A stretch of DNA of 64,000 bases, taken from NCBI GenBank assembly GCA_032871835.1, contig CM065301.1, forward strand, positions 33,488,405 to 33,552,404, read 5' to 3'. Below, in pieces: positions 11,491-23,170 of this stretch. Source of the stretch: Dipteronia dyeriana (taxonomy: Eukaryota; Streptophyta; Magnoliopsida; Sapindales; Sapindaceae). Position 1 is the stretch's first letter. Every line of letters begins with the position of its first letter. A program made the position numbers and the translations under genes. The notes beneath the pieces were generated by a model that worked only from the letters and a program-made list of their open reading frames with translations, was not told where the DNA came from and did not search any database.

Positions 11491-13081
11491 TTATCCTAGA
11501 CCGATGTATCTCTCTGGTTGTCTAACAACCCTCCCACTACGACGAGGTATGGTAGATTGTTGATCTTGTGTTGGTACGGAACTTACAATTGGGCTTGGTT
11601 GCAAAACCTCTTGTGGAATTGTATCTCCTAAAAGCTCATTCAGAACAATTCTACTTTTAGGCACAAAATTATTCATATAGTCTTTTTCCAGAAATTTAGC
11701 ATTTGTCGAAACAAATACTTTAAGATCTGAAGGACTATAAAAATAATATCCTTTTGGTCCTTTTGGATACCCTACAAATATGCATGTTTCTGAACGGTAC
11801 TCCATCTTTTCTGTCTTTCCTTTTAACACGTGCACAAGACATCTAAATATCATTAAGTGTTGTAAACTAGGCTTTTGCCCGGTCCACAACTCATGTGGTG
11901 TTTTAGGAACAGACTTAGATGGTACATTGTTTAGAATGTACATTACGGTTTGTAAAGCATATCCCCAAAAAGAATTAGGGAGCGTTGAATAACTCAACAT
12001 AGACCTAACTATATCCAAAAGAGTTCTATTTCTCCTTTCTGCCACCCCATTTTAATGAGGTGTGCCTGGTGCAGAAAACTGAGAAATTATCCCATTGTCA
12101 ATAAGATATTGTTGAAACTCACCAGATAGATATTCTCCACAACGATCAGACCTTAAGATTTTTATGCATTTCTCAAGCTGATTTTCTACTTCAGTTTTAA
12201 ATGCTTTGAACATATCAAAAGCATCCGACTTATATCTCATGAGATACACATAGCCAAATCTTGAGTGATCATCCGTGAAAGTGATGAGTACTCATATCCA
12301 CCTCTAGCTTGAATGCTCATAGGTCCACACACATCAGTGTATATCAATCCTAAACATTTGATGGCTCTTGCGCCTTTGGTCGTGAATGACGTTTTGGTCA
12401 TTTTACCTTCCAAACAAGATTCACAAGTTGGTAGATCATCAACCTTTAAGTCACTTAGAGGTACGTCACTAACCAATCTTTTTATCCTATTTAGGTTAAT
12501 ATGACCTAGGCGTAAATGCCATAGGTAGGTTTCATCTTTTGATAATTTTACTCTTTTATGATTAGGTTTCATTGATTACGTGTCTAACAAGTGAGAGATA
12601 TTTCCATGCAAATAGAATAAACCGTTTTACAATGTACCTTTGCAAATAATTTTGTCATTCTTACTAATAATAAAAGCTTTATTAAAAGTAACCGAATAAC
12701 TAAATTTATTTAAACAAGAAACTAAAATTAAATTCTTCTTGAATTGAGGTACATAATAAATGTCTATTAATTCTAAATGCCTATAAGAATCTAAACTAAT
12801 TCTAATATCTCCCACTGAACTAGCAGACACCAACGCTCCATTGCCTAAACGCAAGTTGAATTCATTCTCATTAAGCCTTCTCCTTTCCTTGAACTCCTGT
12901 AAGGAAAAACAAACATGATTAGTGGCTCCGGAGTCTATGATCCAAGAATCCATAGAATCCGCCAAAAAACATGTTTCAAGATAACTAATAATACCTTCTT
13001 CCTTTTTTAACTTGAGACTTTGGGCAATTTCTTTTCCAATGTCCCTTTTCACCACAAAGGAAACACTTCCCTTTGATCTTG
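11491..13081 (-). pseudogene. C1-A copia zinc knuckle, protease and integrase
   Basis: An intact CCHC zinc knuckle (CFLCGEKGHWKRNC) sits at about 13062-13020. The protease active site WIIDSGATNHVC is near 12960. The GAG-pre-integrase zinc region (YLWHLRLGHIN, CESCLEGKMTKT) is at 12530-12400. Integrase core motifs follow: TDVCGPM, a degraded D-D-x segment, RSDRCGEYLS near 12150, and [16 protein letters not shown] at 12045. The C-terminal domain runs to [15 protein letters not shown] at about 11495. Stops and frameshifts (near 12570, 12245 and 12050) break it. Neighbours are gag, interrupted by L2 at 13086, and RT below 11438. Confidence 0.8.
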
Positions 13082-13086
13082 GTTAC

Positions 13087-15221
13087 TGATGGGACACGTC
13101 GTTGCAATGTCGTCAAATATGAACATTTAAGTTCGGCCTTTCAAGAGCGCAAGTCACAGAGACTAGCACAATGGCAATCAATGGATCAATCCACAGGGAG
13201 GTGGGATTCACCGACTGTCTCTAGTTCTAGCTATTATTACAACACTCTGAGCGGACTCGTGTGTTGCGTGTGCATAAAAGTGATTAATAATATAACTAAA
13301 TAACTTATATAAATAATATATACAATGATAGATGGAATAGAGATATGCATAAAATGTGGTAACACTAAAGAAACGACTCAACCCTGACAATCCTTCTAAT
13401 TACGTTCTAGACTCACCTAATCCTCACATGTGCAAGTATATCATAGGCTCGTATCCCCTTAATAAATCTCTAATCTCTCTTGATGTCTTAGAGATAGTAT
13501 CCATATATACCCGAAATCTCTCTCGAGCAATCCGAACAATATATATGAACCCATTAAGCACGTGGAATACAAATCGAACCCTATACGCTAGCCTAGTGGT
13601 TCTAACACTTTCTAGTCAAGCATAGCGAATGTTTATCTAAGCATTATCAAACGTGTCTCCTCTCGGTACATAGCATCTAACCATGGATCAATTACAAAGT
13701 GATCAATTAAGCAAAGGCTTTAAGCACTCAAAACATCCATATAACTACTCAAGCACAAAAGAAATGTCGGTGGTCGTTACTTCTATGTCAAAGATTCGGT
13801 TTAGTCAACTCCCTAGGATGACTAAACATGGGAAACAAGTTTACCTAACATCTACATGCAACAAAGTGATTGTTATATCATTAAGAACATTCAATTTAGG
13901 TTAAAGGTTCATCCTCTTGATTAGAGAATTTTTCCATAATCAATTCATCATCCAATCCTGTCACGTGGATGGATAATCGTGTCTTAATACAAAGACCCAT
14001 TAAGAGCAAGGATATGAACCAAGGTCAATTTAGCAACTAAAAGCCTTAACTGAAACCTTTTCTACTCTTTGGGGCTAAAATCCCTATTACTCAAATGACT
14101 CAATACATGGAATTTCAAGTCATCCATCAATCAATCAACAATCACGGGCATCTAATTTCTACTCTAAATTACAACTACTCTTAAACCCAATCATGGACAC
14201 ATATTGATTTCTAACAATTCATACCCATACATATCATATTAAGAGCATAGAAACATATATATCAAAGAGTAAAACAAAACCCAAATGAATTGAAGTACAA
14301 AAATACATATATAGCACATGTGAAAGGTTTACAAATTCCCAAATTCGGTGTTACACATCAAAGACAACAAGAAATACAAAGAAATAAGCAAATAAGAGCA
14401 AACCATTGAAGACAAGTCCTCCAAAGATGCTCTTAGCCATCCTAGCTTGAATTTGGCTCCTAATTACTTTGTAATATACTCTAAGATGGATGGAGGAAGT
14501 GTATAGTGGTGAGGTGGAGGTGTATGGTGAGCTCACATGGACGAAAAACCTCCATGGGAGCAAGAGATGAAAGAAAATGGAAGAAAGAAGAAAAGAGGTG
14601 TGAGAGGGGAAAAGAGGGGAAGAGAGGTCTCAAGAATGAGAAGAAAATTGGGTATTTATAGTGTGGGAGATTAGGATAAGATTTTTGGGTGAAAAGATAA
14701 GAATACCCCTCTGAAAATAGCTGAAAAACATATTTATGCTCAGATGTGCGGTTCGATGTGATGTACACATCAACACAGCATACCGTACATCACTTTTTGG
14801 AGCTTGCTACCCAAAAACGTGGTACAAAACGCGGTACGCAACTTGGTCTCGCGCGGTTGAGTACCGTACTTCTCTGCGTACCATTATATAAATGGTCATA
14901 ACTTTCTTCAGAAACTTCGGAATTATGATCTGTAAAGTGCGTTGGAAAGAAGACTTCTAGGGCTTTCCGAAACGTGGTTATGGGAAATGTAGTTCGATCA
15001 GAGAAGAGAGATATGACCTTTTGAAGTTGTAGTATCTGCACAAGCTATTCCAAATTCTGCCCTTCAACCTCCAAAACTCTTCAATTAAGCTCAAATACCT
15101 TCCGAAGGGAACATGTACCTACACAAGGCTTACAAACACATCAAATAACAAAATAACCTCAAAAACAAGAATAAAAGCTAGAAAATGGGGACCTCAAAAG
15201 GTATATAAATCGCTCCGATCA
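13087..15221 (+). mobile_element. L2: 2.1-kb solo LTR inserted in C1-A gag
   Basis: The element begins TGATGGGACACG and ends CTCCGATCA, so it has TG...CA termini. The 5-bp duplication GTTAC flanks it exactly (13082-13086 and 15222-15226). Removing it rejoins C1-A gag, as seen by comparison with C1-B at 21600-21680. At 2135 bp, with no ORF and no internal primer-binding site or polypurine tract, it looks like a solo LTR. It is related to L3 (5578-6546 and 25327-25980). The parent family is not identified from this window; a Ty3/gypsy origin is a guess. Short open frames inside (13356-13625, 13683-13904, 14351-14768) are not genes. Confidence 0.8.
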
Positions 15222-15979
15222 GTTACTTTCTTTGACTTCTTCTTAGTAGGTCCTAGTTGCTTTTTCTTTTGTTGTTTCTTGACCTTCTTACGGATCTTAA
15301 CAGTAGAAACTTTACCTACGATATGAATCTCTTAACCCTTGCCTTTCATAAGGATTTTTTATACGCTTTGAACATCTTGCATCAGGCCTTGCAAGGTGTA
15401 TTCCTTATTATTCAAGGTGTAGTCCAACTTGAATTGATCAAAGGAATCCGACAGTGAGTTGACAATCATGTCAATTTTGGTCCCACCATCTATCTCAGCA
15501 CCATTCAGTTCAGCAATGTTGAGATGTGCTCTGACTTTCATCACGTGATCTTTCATAGTCTGTCCAGGTTTCATCCTAAGATTCATAAAAACAATCACTG
15601 CCTCTCTCTTAGTCGTCCTAAACCTCATAACAAACATCTCCTCTAGAGACATCATTATATCGGTAGCAGTTTCCATTCCTTCATGTTGCTATTGCAACAT
15701 GTCGGAGATGGCGGCCATAATGTAACATTTAGCCATCTCATCAGAAGACTTCCACTGCAGATACTCATCTCTTTGCTCCTGAGTAGATTCATTAGTAGGA
15801 GTAGGTGGTTTATGAGTGCACAGAACGAACTTATGCTTTTCGGATTGCAATAAAAATCCAATTTTCTTTTTCCATGTGACATAATTATCACTAGTTAAAG
15901 TATTGTCTTTAAAGATGTTGATTAGAGATGGGGTCAAGATTTCTTTATAATAACAAAAATTATATAAGTAAATAATCAT
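15222..15979 (-). pseudogene. C1-A copia Gag (split by L2, start codon lost)
   Basis: The minus-strand frame shows Gag features shared with C1-B: TPSLINIFKDNTLTSDNYVT, then SSDEMAKCYIMAAISDMLQ, then the segment ending NNKEYTLQGLMQDVQSV. By alignment with C1-B (ATG at 22353) the start codon here has become TTG at 15937-15935. A stop at about 15687 and frameshifts split the frame. The reading continues across L2 into the zinc knuckle at 13081-13020. Gag would form the virus-like particle that packages the RNA. This copy cannot make it. Confidence 0.75.
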
Positions 15980-17281
15980 GATAAAGCACTTTCGAATATT
16001 TATCTTGAATTAAATAAAATAATTCAATCATAAAAATTCAACGGTGATCCAACACCCATAAATGTCACGCCTCCTTTAAGAGTTCGCAACATTTACTAGT
16101 TAGACTAGGTTCCACCTAATTGTTAACATAACAACCAACGTTTTCAATTTTAGCCTTGTAATTTTTATTAACAAGAACTCTTGGGAGGATATTAATAAAA
16201 TTACATTGAGTGTAATACCAAGTTATCGACCTTCAATATAATCCCTCACGAATATCCCTCATTTGGTAGTAGATATCGTTTGTGCTAATTGTCTAGTCTA
16301 TCCTTATAAGGAAGTATCTTGCTAAATTCCATTCATGAATACCCCTTGGAGGGTTATTCACGAAATATAAAGCTCAACTAAACTTGGAGGCCGTAGGTGT
16401 TCCAAAACACCTTCTCCCACTCAATTGTTTAAGGCGTGTGATAGAATTCCAAATAATGATTTACCAAGTTATCTAGATGCCAATTTAGATACTTAAACCT
16501 TTCAATGCATGTTCATACCAAAAGAGATATATGAGTGGCACTCCTATTCTATATGACATGTTATCAAACAATGACAAACATTGTAATATTTACAACAAAT
16601 ATAAATAGCTTCAATTTTGGTCCATCCTAGAAAAGCAAGTAAATTACATGTCTTGGAATACAAAAAACCCCTTTCTTGGCGAACGATTCTTCATGTGACC
16701 TTCGTCGTTTGGACTCTCTCGACTGCCTCCCATGGGCGTGCGCACCCTTGGCCCCTACTAACGGGCATGTGCATGCCACAACCCCATAAAGGGCCGCCAT
16801 GCGCAGCCCATGGCTTCCATAGGGCTGTCGTGCGCAGCCCGTGCCACAACAAACATGGTTATGTGCTCTTCGCACGCACGTTTGTTGTTACGGCTCGCAC
16901 GGTCCCAAACTTGTTCCGGTTGCTCCCAATTCTTCAAACCTTCGAGTCTTCGATACTTGAGTGTATTACAAAAGAATTATAAATAAAAAATACTGCAGTT
17001 TTTTTTATTACAACAACAAAATAAATATAAAAAAACTTAGCAACTACCAAGAAGGAAATTATGTCAATGATAGACCACCCTTCTTGTTACAATCCCAAAA
17101 TTGAGCAACAACAAACCACACATAAAACATATATATATATCCATACATTCCAATGTAAATATATATGCGAATACCTAGAGTGTCATCTCTTTCTAAAACA
17201 AGCATATATACAATAAAAAGATAAATATACATGAACACATACATCAATTAATAAAGGATACAACCTGGCTCTGATATCAAT
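15980..17281 (-). other. C1-A untranslated leader with GC-rich segment
   Basis: This leader lies between the 5' LTR (ending 17282) and gag. It has counterparts in C1-B (22354-23170) and in the plus-strand C1 copy (62764-64000). A GC-rich stretch at 16700-16900, with repeated gcgcagcccatggc-like motifs, stands out from the AT-rich surroundings. No ORF is conserved among the three copies, so I read it as untranslated RNA. A role in packaging or dimerisation is inference only. Confidence 0.6.
17268..17279 (-). promoter_or_regulatory. C1-A primer-binding site, initiator tRNA-Met type
   Basis: Minus-strand TGATATCAGAGC begins two bases after the LTR terminus CCCTACA. It differs by one base from the plant tRNA-iMet PBS TGGTATCAGAGC, which is perfect in the plus-strand copy at 62766. 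It fixes this LTR as a 5' LTR and the element as minus-oriented. Confidence 0.85.
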
Positions 17282-20197
17282 TGTAGGGAAAAACTCACAC
17301 AACGGAAGCGTGAAAAAATAAAATTAGGGTTTCAGTATAAAAAAAAATAATTCTCTTTTTCAATAACAAGAACCTTAACCCTAGATTACTTGATGTGTAT
17401 AAAAAGTGTCATACATTTTTCTTGTGACGATTGAACAAGCACCGAATTAATTCCGAAAGATCTTCCAATCCAATCATGAACGTGAATCACCTAGGAGTGT
17501 GGGCTCCCTTTCTTTGAATTGTATACCTGAGGATGGAAACAAACAAAATCTTTCTCTTTGTTAGTTACAATAATCCTCCAAGAAGAAAGCAAAGAACGTT
17601 AGTTCACTTATGAATTATCAATCAATTTGATTGAAACTCGCGTGAACCTTGATTCGATGTTGTACACAAAACCTTTTAATGTAAAGGCTACTAGTGTACT
17701 ATCAAAAACTAAACATTCTTCTTTTCTTTTCTTCTTTGCCGAATCTCACACTATTTCTTAGAGTTTATCGAATTTTTTCTAGAGTAAAATCAGATTTTTC
17801 TCCCTCAAAATTCTATGGTGGTCGAATTCTTCTCTTGGAAAAACTAGGGCTAGTCGAAAATCTCTCTTAGAAATTGCTTAGGCTTGGCCGAAATTCTTAA
17901 GATATATATATATAGGATCATAAATCATCTCCTAAGAAGGATTTACTTGGTTGGCAAGAATCCTTTCCTTAGGTGGATTTATTTGGTAGTTAAGAATCCT
18001 TTTCTAAAAGGAATTCTATCCTCTTATAAATATATATATATAGGGCTGGCCGAATTCTTCATAGAATAAATTAGGATTTTAAATTCTTTCCTAAAAAAGA
18101 TTTACTTGGTTGTTAAGAATCATTTTTGTAGGTGGATTTACTTGGTGGTTAAGAATCCTTTTCTAAAAGGAATTATATCCTATACCAAGACTCCTAATCC
18201 AACTTAATAGTGTATTTGTAACCATATTAAAGACTTCCTAATTTGATTAGATAAATAATTCATTTTATTTATCTAATTATCAAATATAGTCTTTAATATT
18301 AATTATACTACCAACAATAGTATAATTTTAGAAGATCATCTCCTACTAGGAAAAAGATTTTGACTTTTAATTAAATAATTAATTAATTAATTTCCATTTA
18401 ATTAAATAATAAAATAAAAATAATATAATTAAGCTATTTTAAATAGCATTGCCGCCCAACACATATATATTGGCCAATATATTATTTTTCTTATTTTATT
18501 AAATTCATTGGACCTTAATAAAATGTCCACATGTGAACTAGACCCATTTTTGCAAAAAGAAACAATTCCACATGCCTTAATACAATTCTAGACGGACCCC
18601 TAAATTGGTCTGGTAGAATATATCAAGTGATCCATGCAAGTTCGTGTGGATTGGGGATCTTGGCGGGCTATCTAAATTTAAGCTCCAACAGACACAACCC
18701 AATCACAATCAATAAATAATTCACTTATGTCCGATCTATTTAATTTTAGTTCATTCCACTAAAGAACTAAAATTGAACTCTTAAATAAAGATAGAATAAG
18801 TTGATGTTACTCATTCATACCCTAGACAACCTTATTGGATAAAATGTATCATCGTGAAGGATATCAGTAATCGCCAAGAGCTTATAGACGCATATAGCTC
18901 TCAAAGTTACCATATTTACTCATATGACCACATTTTGAACTTGGATATTTTGACTTGTCCAAAAGCCATGTTTCAATAGACGCTATTGAAAACTTAACTT
19001 TAAGATTTAATATCCAATACCTCAAAACATCCATATGATGATATTCTACTCTCATTTAATAAATGGAGCCACGATGTCCATATTTATAAATGAAGTCCTC
19101 TATCGATTAACAAATGAAAACCACCAAACTATCGATGATAGACTTTGCTATATAATCGTACTCATTGATAGCTCAAATGATAACACTTGCAACCATAAGT
19201 CCATCATTTATCTCAGGATTGAGATAGACTCTCTGATTGTCTTCAAATGAAAACTTTTACCCATTGACGGTTCTGGTTAAAGTATTTCATTGTGATCCAA
19301 TTCAATGCACCCAGTGCACTAGATTCTTTTGCCCAAAGACACCACACTTTGATGATTTTAGACTTATCATAATACTTTTGATCCCACTCAAATGTTAGCA
19401 AAAGAATCTACAACTTTAACAAGATAAAGGCGCCTAACATTTTATCTTAAGTTGTCAATATTATTCAAGACTAACTAAAGAATTGTGTCTACCTCATACA
19501 TATCTATTGAAAACTTAACGTTAAGATTTAATATCCAATACCTCAAAACATCCATATGATGATATTCTACTCTCATTTAATAAATGGAGTCACGATGTCC
19601 ATATTTATAAATGAAGTCCTCTATCGATTAACAAATGAATACCACCAAACTATCGAGGATAGACTATGCTATATAATCGTAATCATTGATAGCTCAAATG
19701 ATAAGACTTGCAACCATAAGTCCATCATTTATCTCAGGATTGAGATAGACTCTCCGATTGTCTTCAAATGAAAACTTTTACCGATTGACGGTTCTAGAAA
19801 AAGTATTTCATTGTGATCCAAGTCAATGCACTAGATTCTTTTGCCCAAAGACACCACACTTTGATGATTTTAGACTCATCATAACACGTTTGATACCACT
19901 CAAACGCTAGCAAAAGAATCTACAGCTTTAACAAGATAAAGATGCCCAACCTTTTATCTTAAGTTGTGAATATTATTCAAAACTAACTAAAGAATTGTGT
20001 CTACCTCACACATATCTAGATGTATGAACAATTTTTCTTTTCTCATAGTCTTTTGACCTTATGATTATTTATTTTTGACAATTATAATAATTAAACTATA
20101 AATGCTATAAGATTTGTTAAACTATAAATCACTTTATTAATATGAAAAGATTGTCAAATTCATTATTTTACTCTTACTATCGAGCATAATCCCAACA
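17282..20197 (-). repeat. C1-A 5' LTR with 522-bp internal tandem duplication
   Basis: The LTR 3' terminus (tgtaggg at 17282) adjoins the PBS; the 5' terminus (cccaaca ending 20197) adjoins C1-B pol. At 2.9 kb it is longer than the 2.2-kb standard. A segment from about 18981-19502 recurs at about 19503-20024, so the stretch starting atgatgatattctactctc appears at 19035 and 19556. The second unit is closer to 9244-9459 in the other C1-A LTR than to the first unit, which points to recombination rather than simple slippage. Confidence 0.75.
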
Positions 20198-21600
20198 CAA
20201 TGTATCTCTCGGGTTGTTTACTAACCCTCCCACTACAATGAGGTATGACAGATTGTTGATCTTGTGTTGGTGCAGAACTTACAATTGGGCTAGGTTGTGA
20301 AACCTTGTGTGGAATTGTTTCTCTTGAAAGCTCATTCAGGACAATTCTAATTTCAGACACAAAATTATTCATATAGTCCTCTTCCAGAAATTTAGCATTT
20401 GTCGAAACAAATACTTTAAGATCTGATCGACTATAGAAATAATATCCTTTGGTTCCTTTTTGATACCCTACAAATATGCTTGTTTCTAAACGGGACTCCA
20501 TCTTTTCTGTCTTTCCTTTTAACATGTGTGCAAGACATCCAAATATCCTTAAATGTTGTAAACTAGGCTTTCGCCCAGTCCACAACACATGCGGTGTTTT
20601 AGGAACCGACTTAAATGGTATATCGTATAGAATGTACATATCAGTTTGTAAAGCATATCCTCAAAAAGAATTAGGAAGCATTGAATAACTCAACATAGAC
20701 CTAACCATGTCTAAAAGAGTTCTATTTCTCCTTTCTACCACCCCATTTTGTTGAGGTGTACCTGGTGCAAAAAACTGAGAAATTATCCCATTATTGTTGA
20801 AACTTACCAGATAAGATATTGTTGAAACTCACTAGATAGATATTCTCCACCACGATCAGACCTCATGATTTTTATTTGTTTCTCAAGCTGATTTTCCACT
20901 TCAGCTTTAAATGCTTTAAACATGTTAAAAGCATCCGACTTATGTCTCATGAGATACACATAGCCAAATATTGAGTAATCATCTGTGAAAGTGATGAAGT
21001 ACTCATATCCACCTCTAGCTTGAATGCTCATAGGACCACATATATCAGTGTGTACTAATCTTAAACATTCAGTGACTCTTGTGCCTTTGGTCGTGAACGA
21101 CGTTTTGGTCATTTTACCTTCCAAACAAGATTCACAAGTTGGTAGATCATCAACCTTTAAGTCACTTAGAGGTCCGTCACTAACCAATCTTTTAATCCTA
21201 TCAGGGTTAATATGACCTAGACACAAATGCCATAGGTAGGTTTCATCTTTTGATAATTTTACTCTTTCATGATTAGGTTTCGTTGATTCCGTGTCAAACA
21301 AGTGAGAGATATTTCTATGCAAGTAGAATAAACTGTTTTCCTATGTACCTTTGCAAACAAATTTGTTATTCTTACTAATGATAGAAGCTTTATTAAATGT
21401 AACCGAATATCCAAATTTATTTAAACAAGAAACTGAAATTAAATTCCTCTTGAATTGAGGTACATAATAAACGTCTATTAAATCTAAATGCCTATAAGAA
21501 TCTAAATTAATTCTAATATCTCCCACTACACTAGCAGACACCAATGCTCCGTTACCTAAACGCTGGTTGAATTCATTCTTATTCATTCTAATCCTTTGAC
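20198..21600 (-). pseudogene. C1-B copia pol fragment (integrase; RT absent)
   Basis: Integrase region: YLWHLCLGHINPDRIKRLVS and CESCLEGKMTKTSF (about 21260-21120), FTDDYSIFGYVYLMRHKSD (about 21000), RSDRGGEYLS (about 20860), then a C-terminal domain ending SGRVSKQPERYI. The frame stops matching copia exactly at 20198, where the C1-A LTR starts, so RT and RNase H are missing. At about 21590-21610 the frame jumps from the knuckle start (CFLCGEKG) to MNKNEFNQRLGNG, skipping the second half of the knuckle and the protease active site that C1-A retains. This copy therefore lacks both protease and RT. Confidence 0.75.
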
Positions 21601-21639
21601 CCTTTTCACCACAAAGGAAACACTTCCCTTTGATCTTGG

Positions 21640-22353
21640 TTACTTTCTTGGTCTCCTTCTAGGTAGGCCAAAGTTGCTTTTTCTTCTATTGTCTCTTGAC
21701 CTTCTTACAGGTCTTAATAGTAGCAACTTACCAACCATATGAATCTCTTGACATTTCCCTTTCATAAGGATTTTCTTGGCGCTTTGAACTTTTTTCATCA
21801 GGTATTGCAAGGTGTATTCATTATTGTTCAAGGTGTAGTCCAACTTGAACCGATCAAAGGAATCTGATAGTGAGTTGACGATCATGTCAATTTTCGTCTC
21901 ACCATCTATCTCAGCACCATTGAGTTCAACAATGTTGAGATGTGCTATGACTTTCATCATGTGATATTTCACAGCCTGTCCAAGTTTCATCCTAAGATTC
22001 ATGAAAGCAGTCACTGCCTCTCTCTTAGTCGTCATAGACTTCATAGCAAAGATCTCTTCTAGAGATATAATTATATTGGCAGCAGTCTCCATTCCTTCAT
22101 GTTGTTGTTGCAACACGTCGGAGATGGTGGCCATAATGTAACATTTAGCCATCTCATCTGAAGACTTCCACTGTTGATATTCATCTTTTTGCTCATCAGT
22201 AGATTCATTAGTATGAGTAGGTGGTCTATGAGTACACATAATGAACTTATGCTTTTCAGCTTGCAATAACAACCCAATATTCCTTTTCCATATGACATAA
22301 TTATCATTAGTTAAAGTATTATCTTTTAGGATGTTGATTAGGGATGGGGTCAT
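21640..22353 (-). pseudogene. C1-B copia Gag, longest gag frame in the window for C1
   Basis: An uninterrupted 237-codon frame starts with ATG at 22353 (MTPSLINILKDNTLTNDNYV). It holds the copia Gag core: LLQAEKHKFIMCTHRPPTHT, SSDEMAKCYIMATISDVLQQ, NLRMKLGQAVKYHMMKVIAH, NSLSDSFDRFKLDYTLNNNE. It ends in a basic tail by frameshift before the zinc knuckle near 21610. Gag by itself is a structural RNA-binding capsid protein. It is unlikely to function without the knuckle and downstream pol, but it is the best-preserved C1 Gag here. Confidence 0.75.
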
Positions 22354-23170
22354 GACTTATTTTTAATAACAAAAATTATATAAGTAAAAAATCATGATAT
22401 AACACTTTTGAATATTTATCTTGAATTAAATAAAATAATTCAATCGTAAAATTCAACGGTGATCCAACACCCAAAAAGGAGTTCGCACCATTTACTAGTT
22501 AGACTAGGTCTCACCTAATTGTTAACATAACAACCAGTGTTTTCAATTTTAGCCTTGCGATTTTATCAACAAGAACTCTTTGGAGGATATTAATAAAATC
22601 ACATTGAGTGTGTTACCAAGTTATCGACCTTCAATATATTCCCTCACGAATATCCCTCTTTTAGGAGTAGATATCGTTTGGGCTAATTGTCTAGACTATC
22701 CTTGTAAGGAAGTAACTTGTTAAATTCCATTCATGAATACCCCTTGGGGGGGTTATTACACGAAATATAAAGCTCAACTAATCTTGGAGGCCGTAGGTGT
22801 TCCGAAAAACCTTCTCCCACTCAATTGTTTAAGGGGTGTGATCGAATTTCATAGAATGATTTACCAAGTTATCTAGATGCCAATTAGATACCTAAACAAT
22901 TTTGTGCATGTTCTGAGTGGCACTCCTATTCTATATGACATGTTATCAAACAACGACAAACATTGCAATATTTACATAAATATAAATAGCTATAAGTTTG
23001 GTCCATCCTAGAAAAGCATGTAAATTACATATGTCTTGGAATACAAAAAACCTCTTCTTGGCGAACAAGTCTTCATGCATCTATTGTTTGTTCACACCTT
23101 GGCTGCCTCCCATGGGCGTGCACACCCCACAACCCATAAAAGGCTGCCATACGCAGCCCATGGCTTCAAT
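22354..23170 (-). other. C1-B leader, 3' half deleted with the PBS
   Basis: The leader is collinear with C1-A 15980 to about 16820. It then jumps near 23170 (tggcttcaat) straight into LTR sequence (agattaattgacg). About 460 bp of leader, the PBS and roughly 110 bp of LTR end are missing relative to C1-A and 6547-6650. No gene is present. Confidence 0.65.

Noticed and set aside
16617..16982. 121-codon frame in a GC-rich patch
   Set aside because: Antisense within the C1 leader; not kept open in the other copies (63156-63338 differs).
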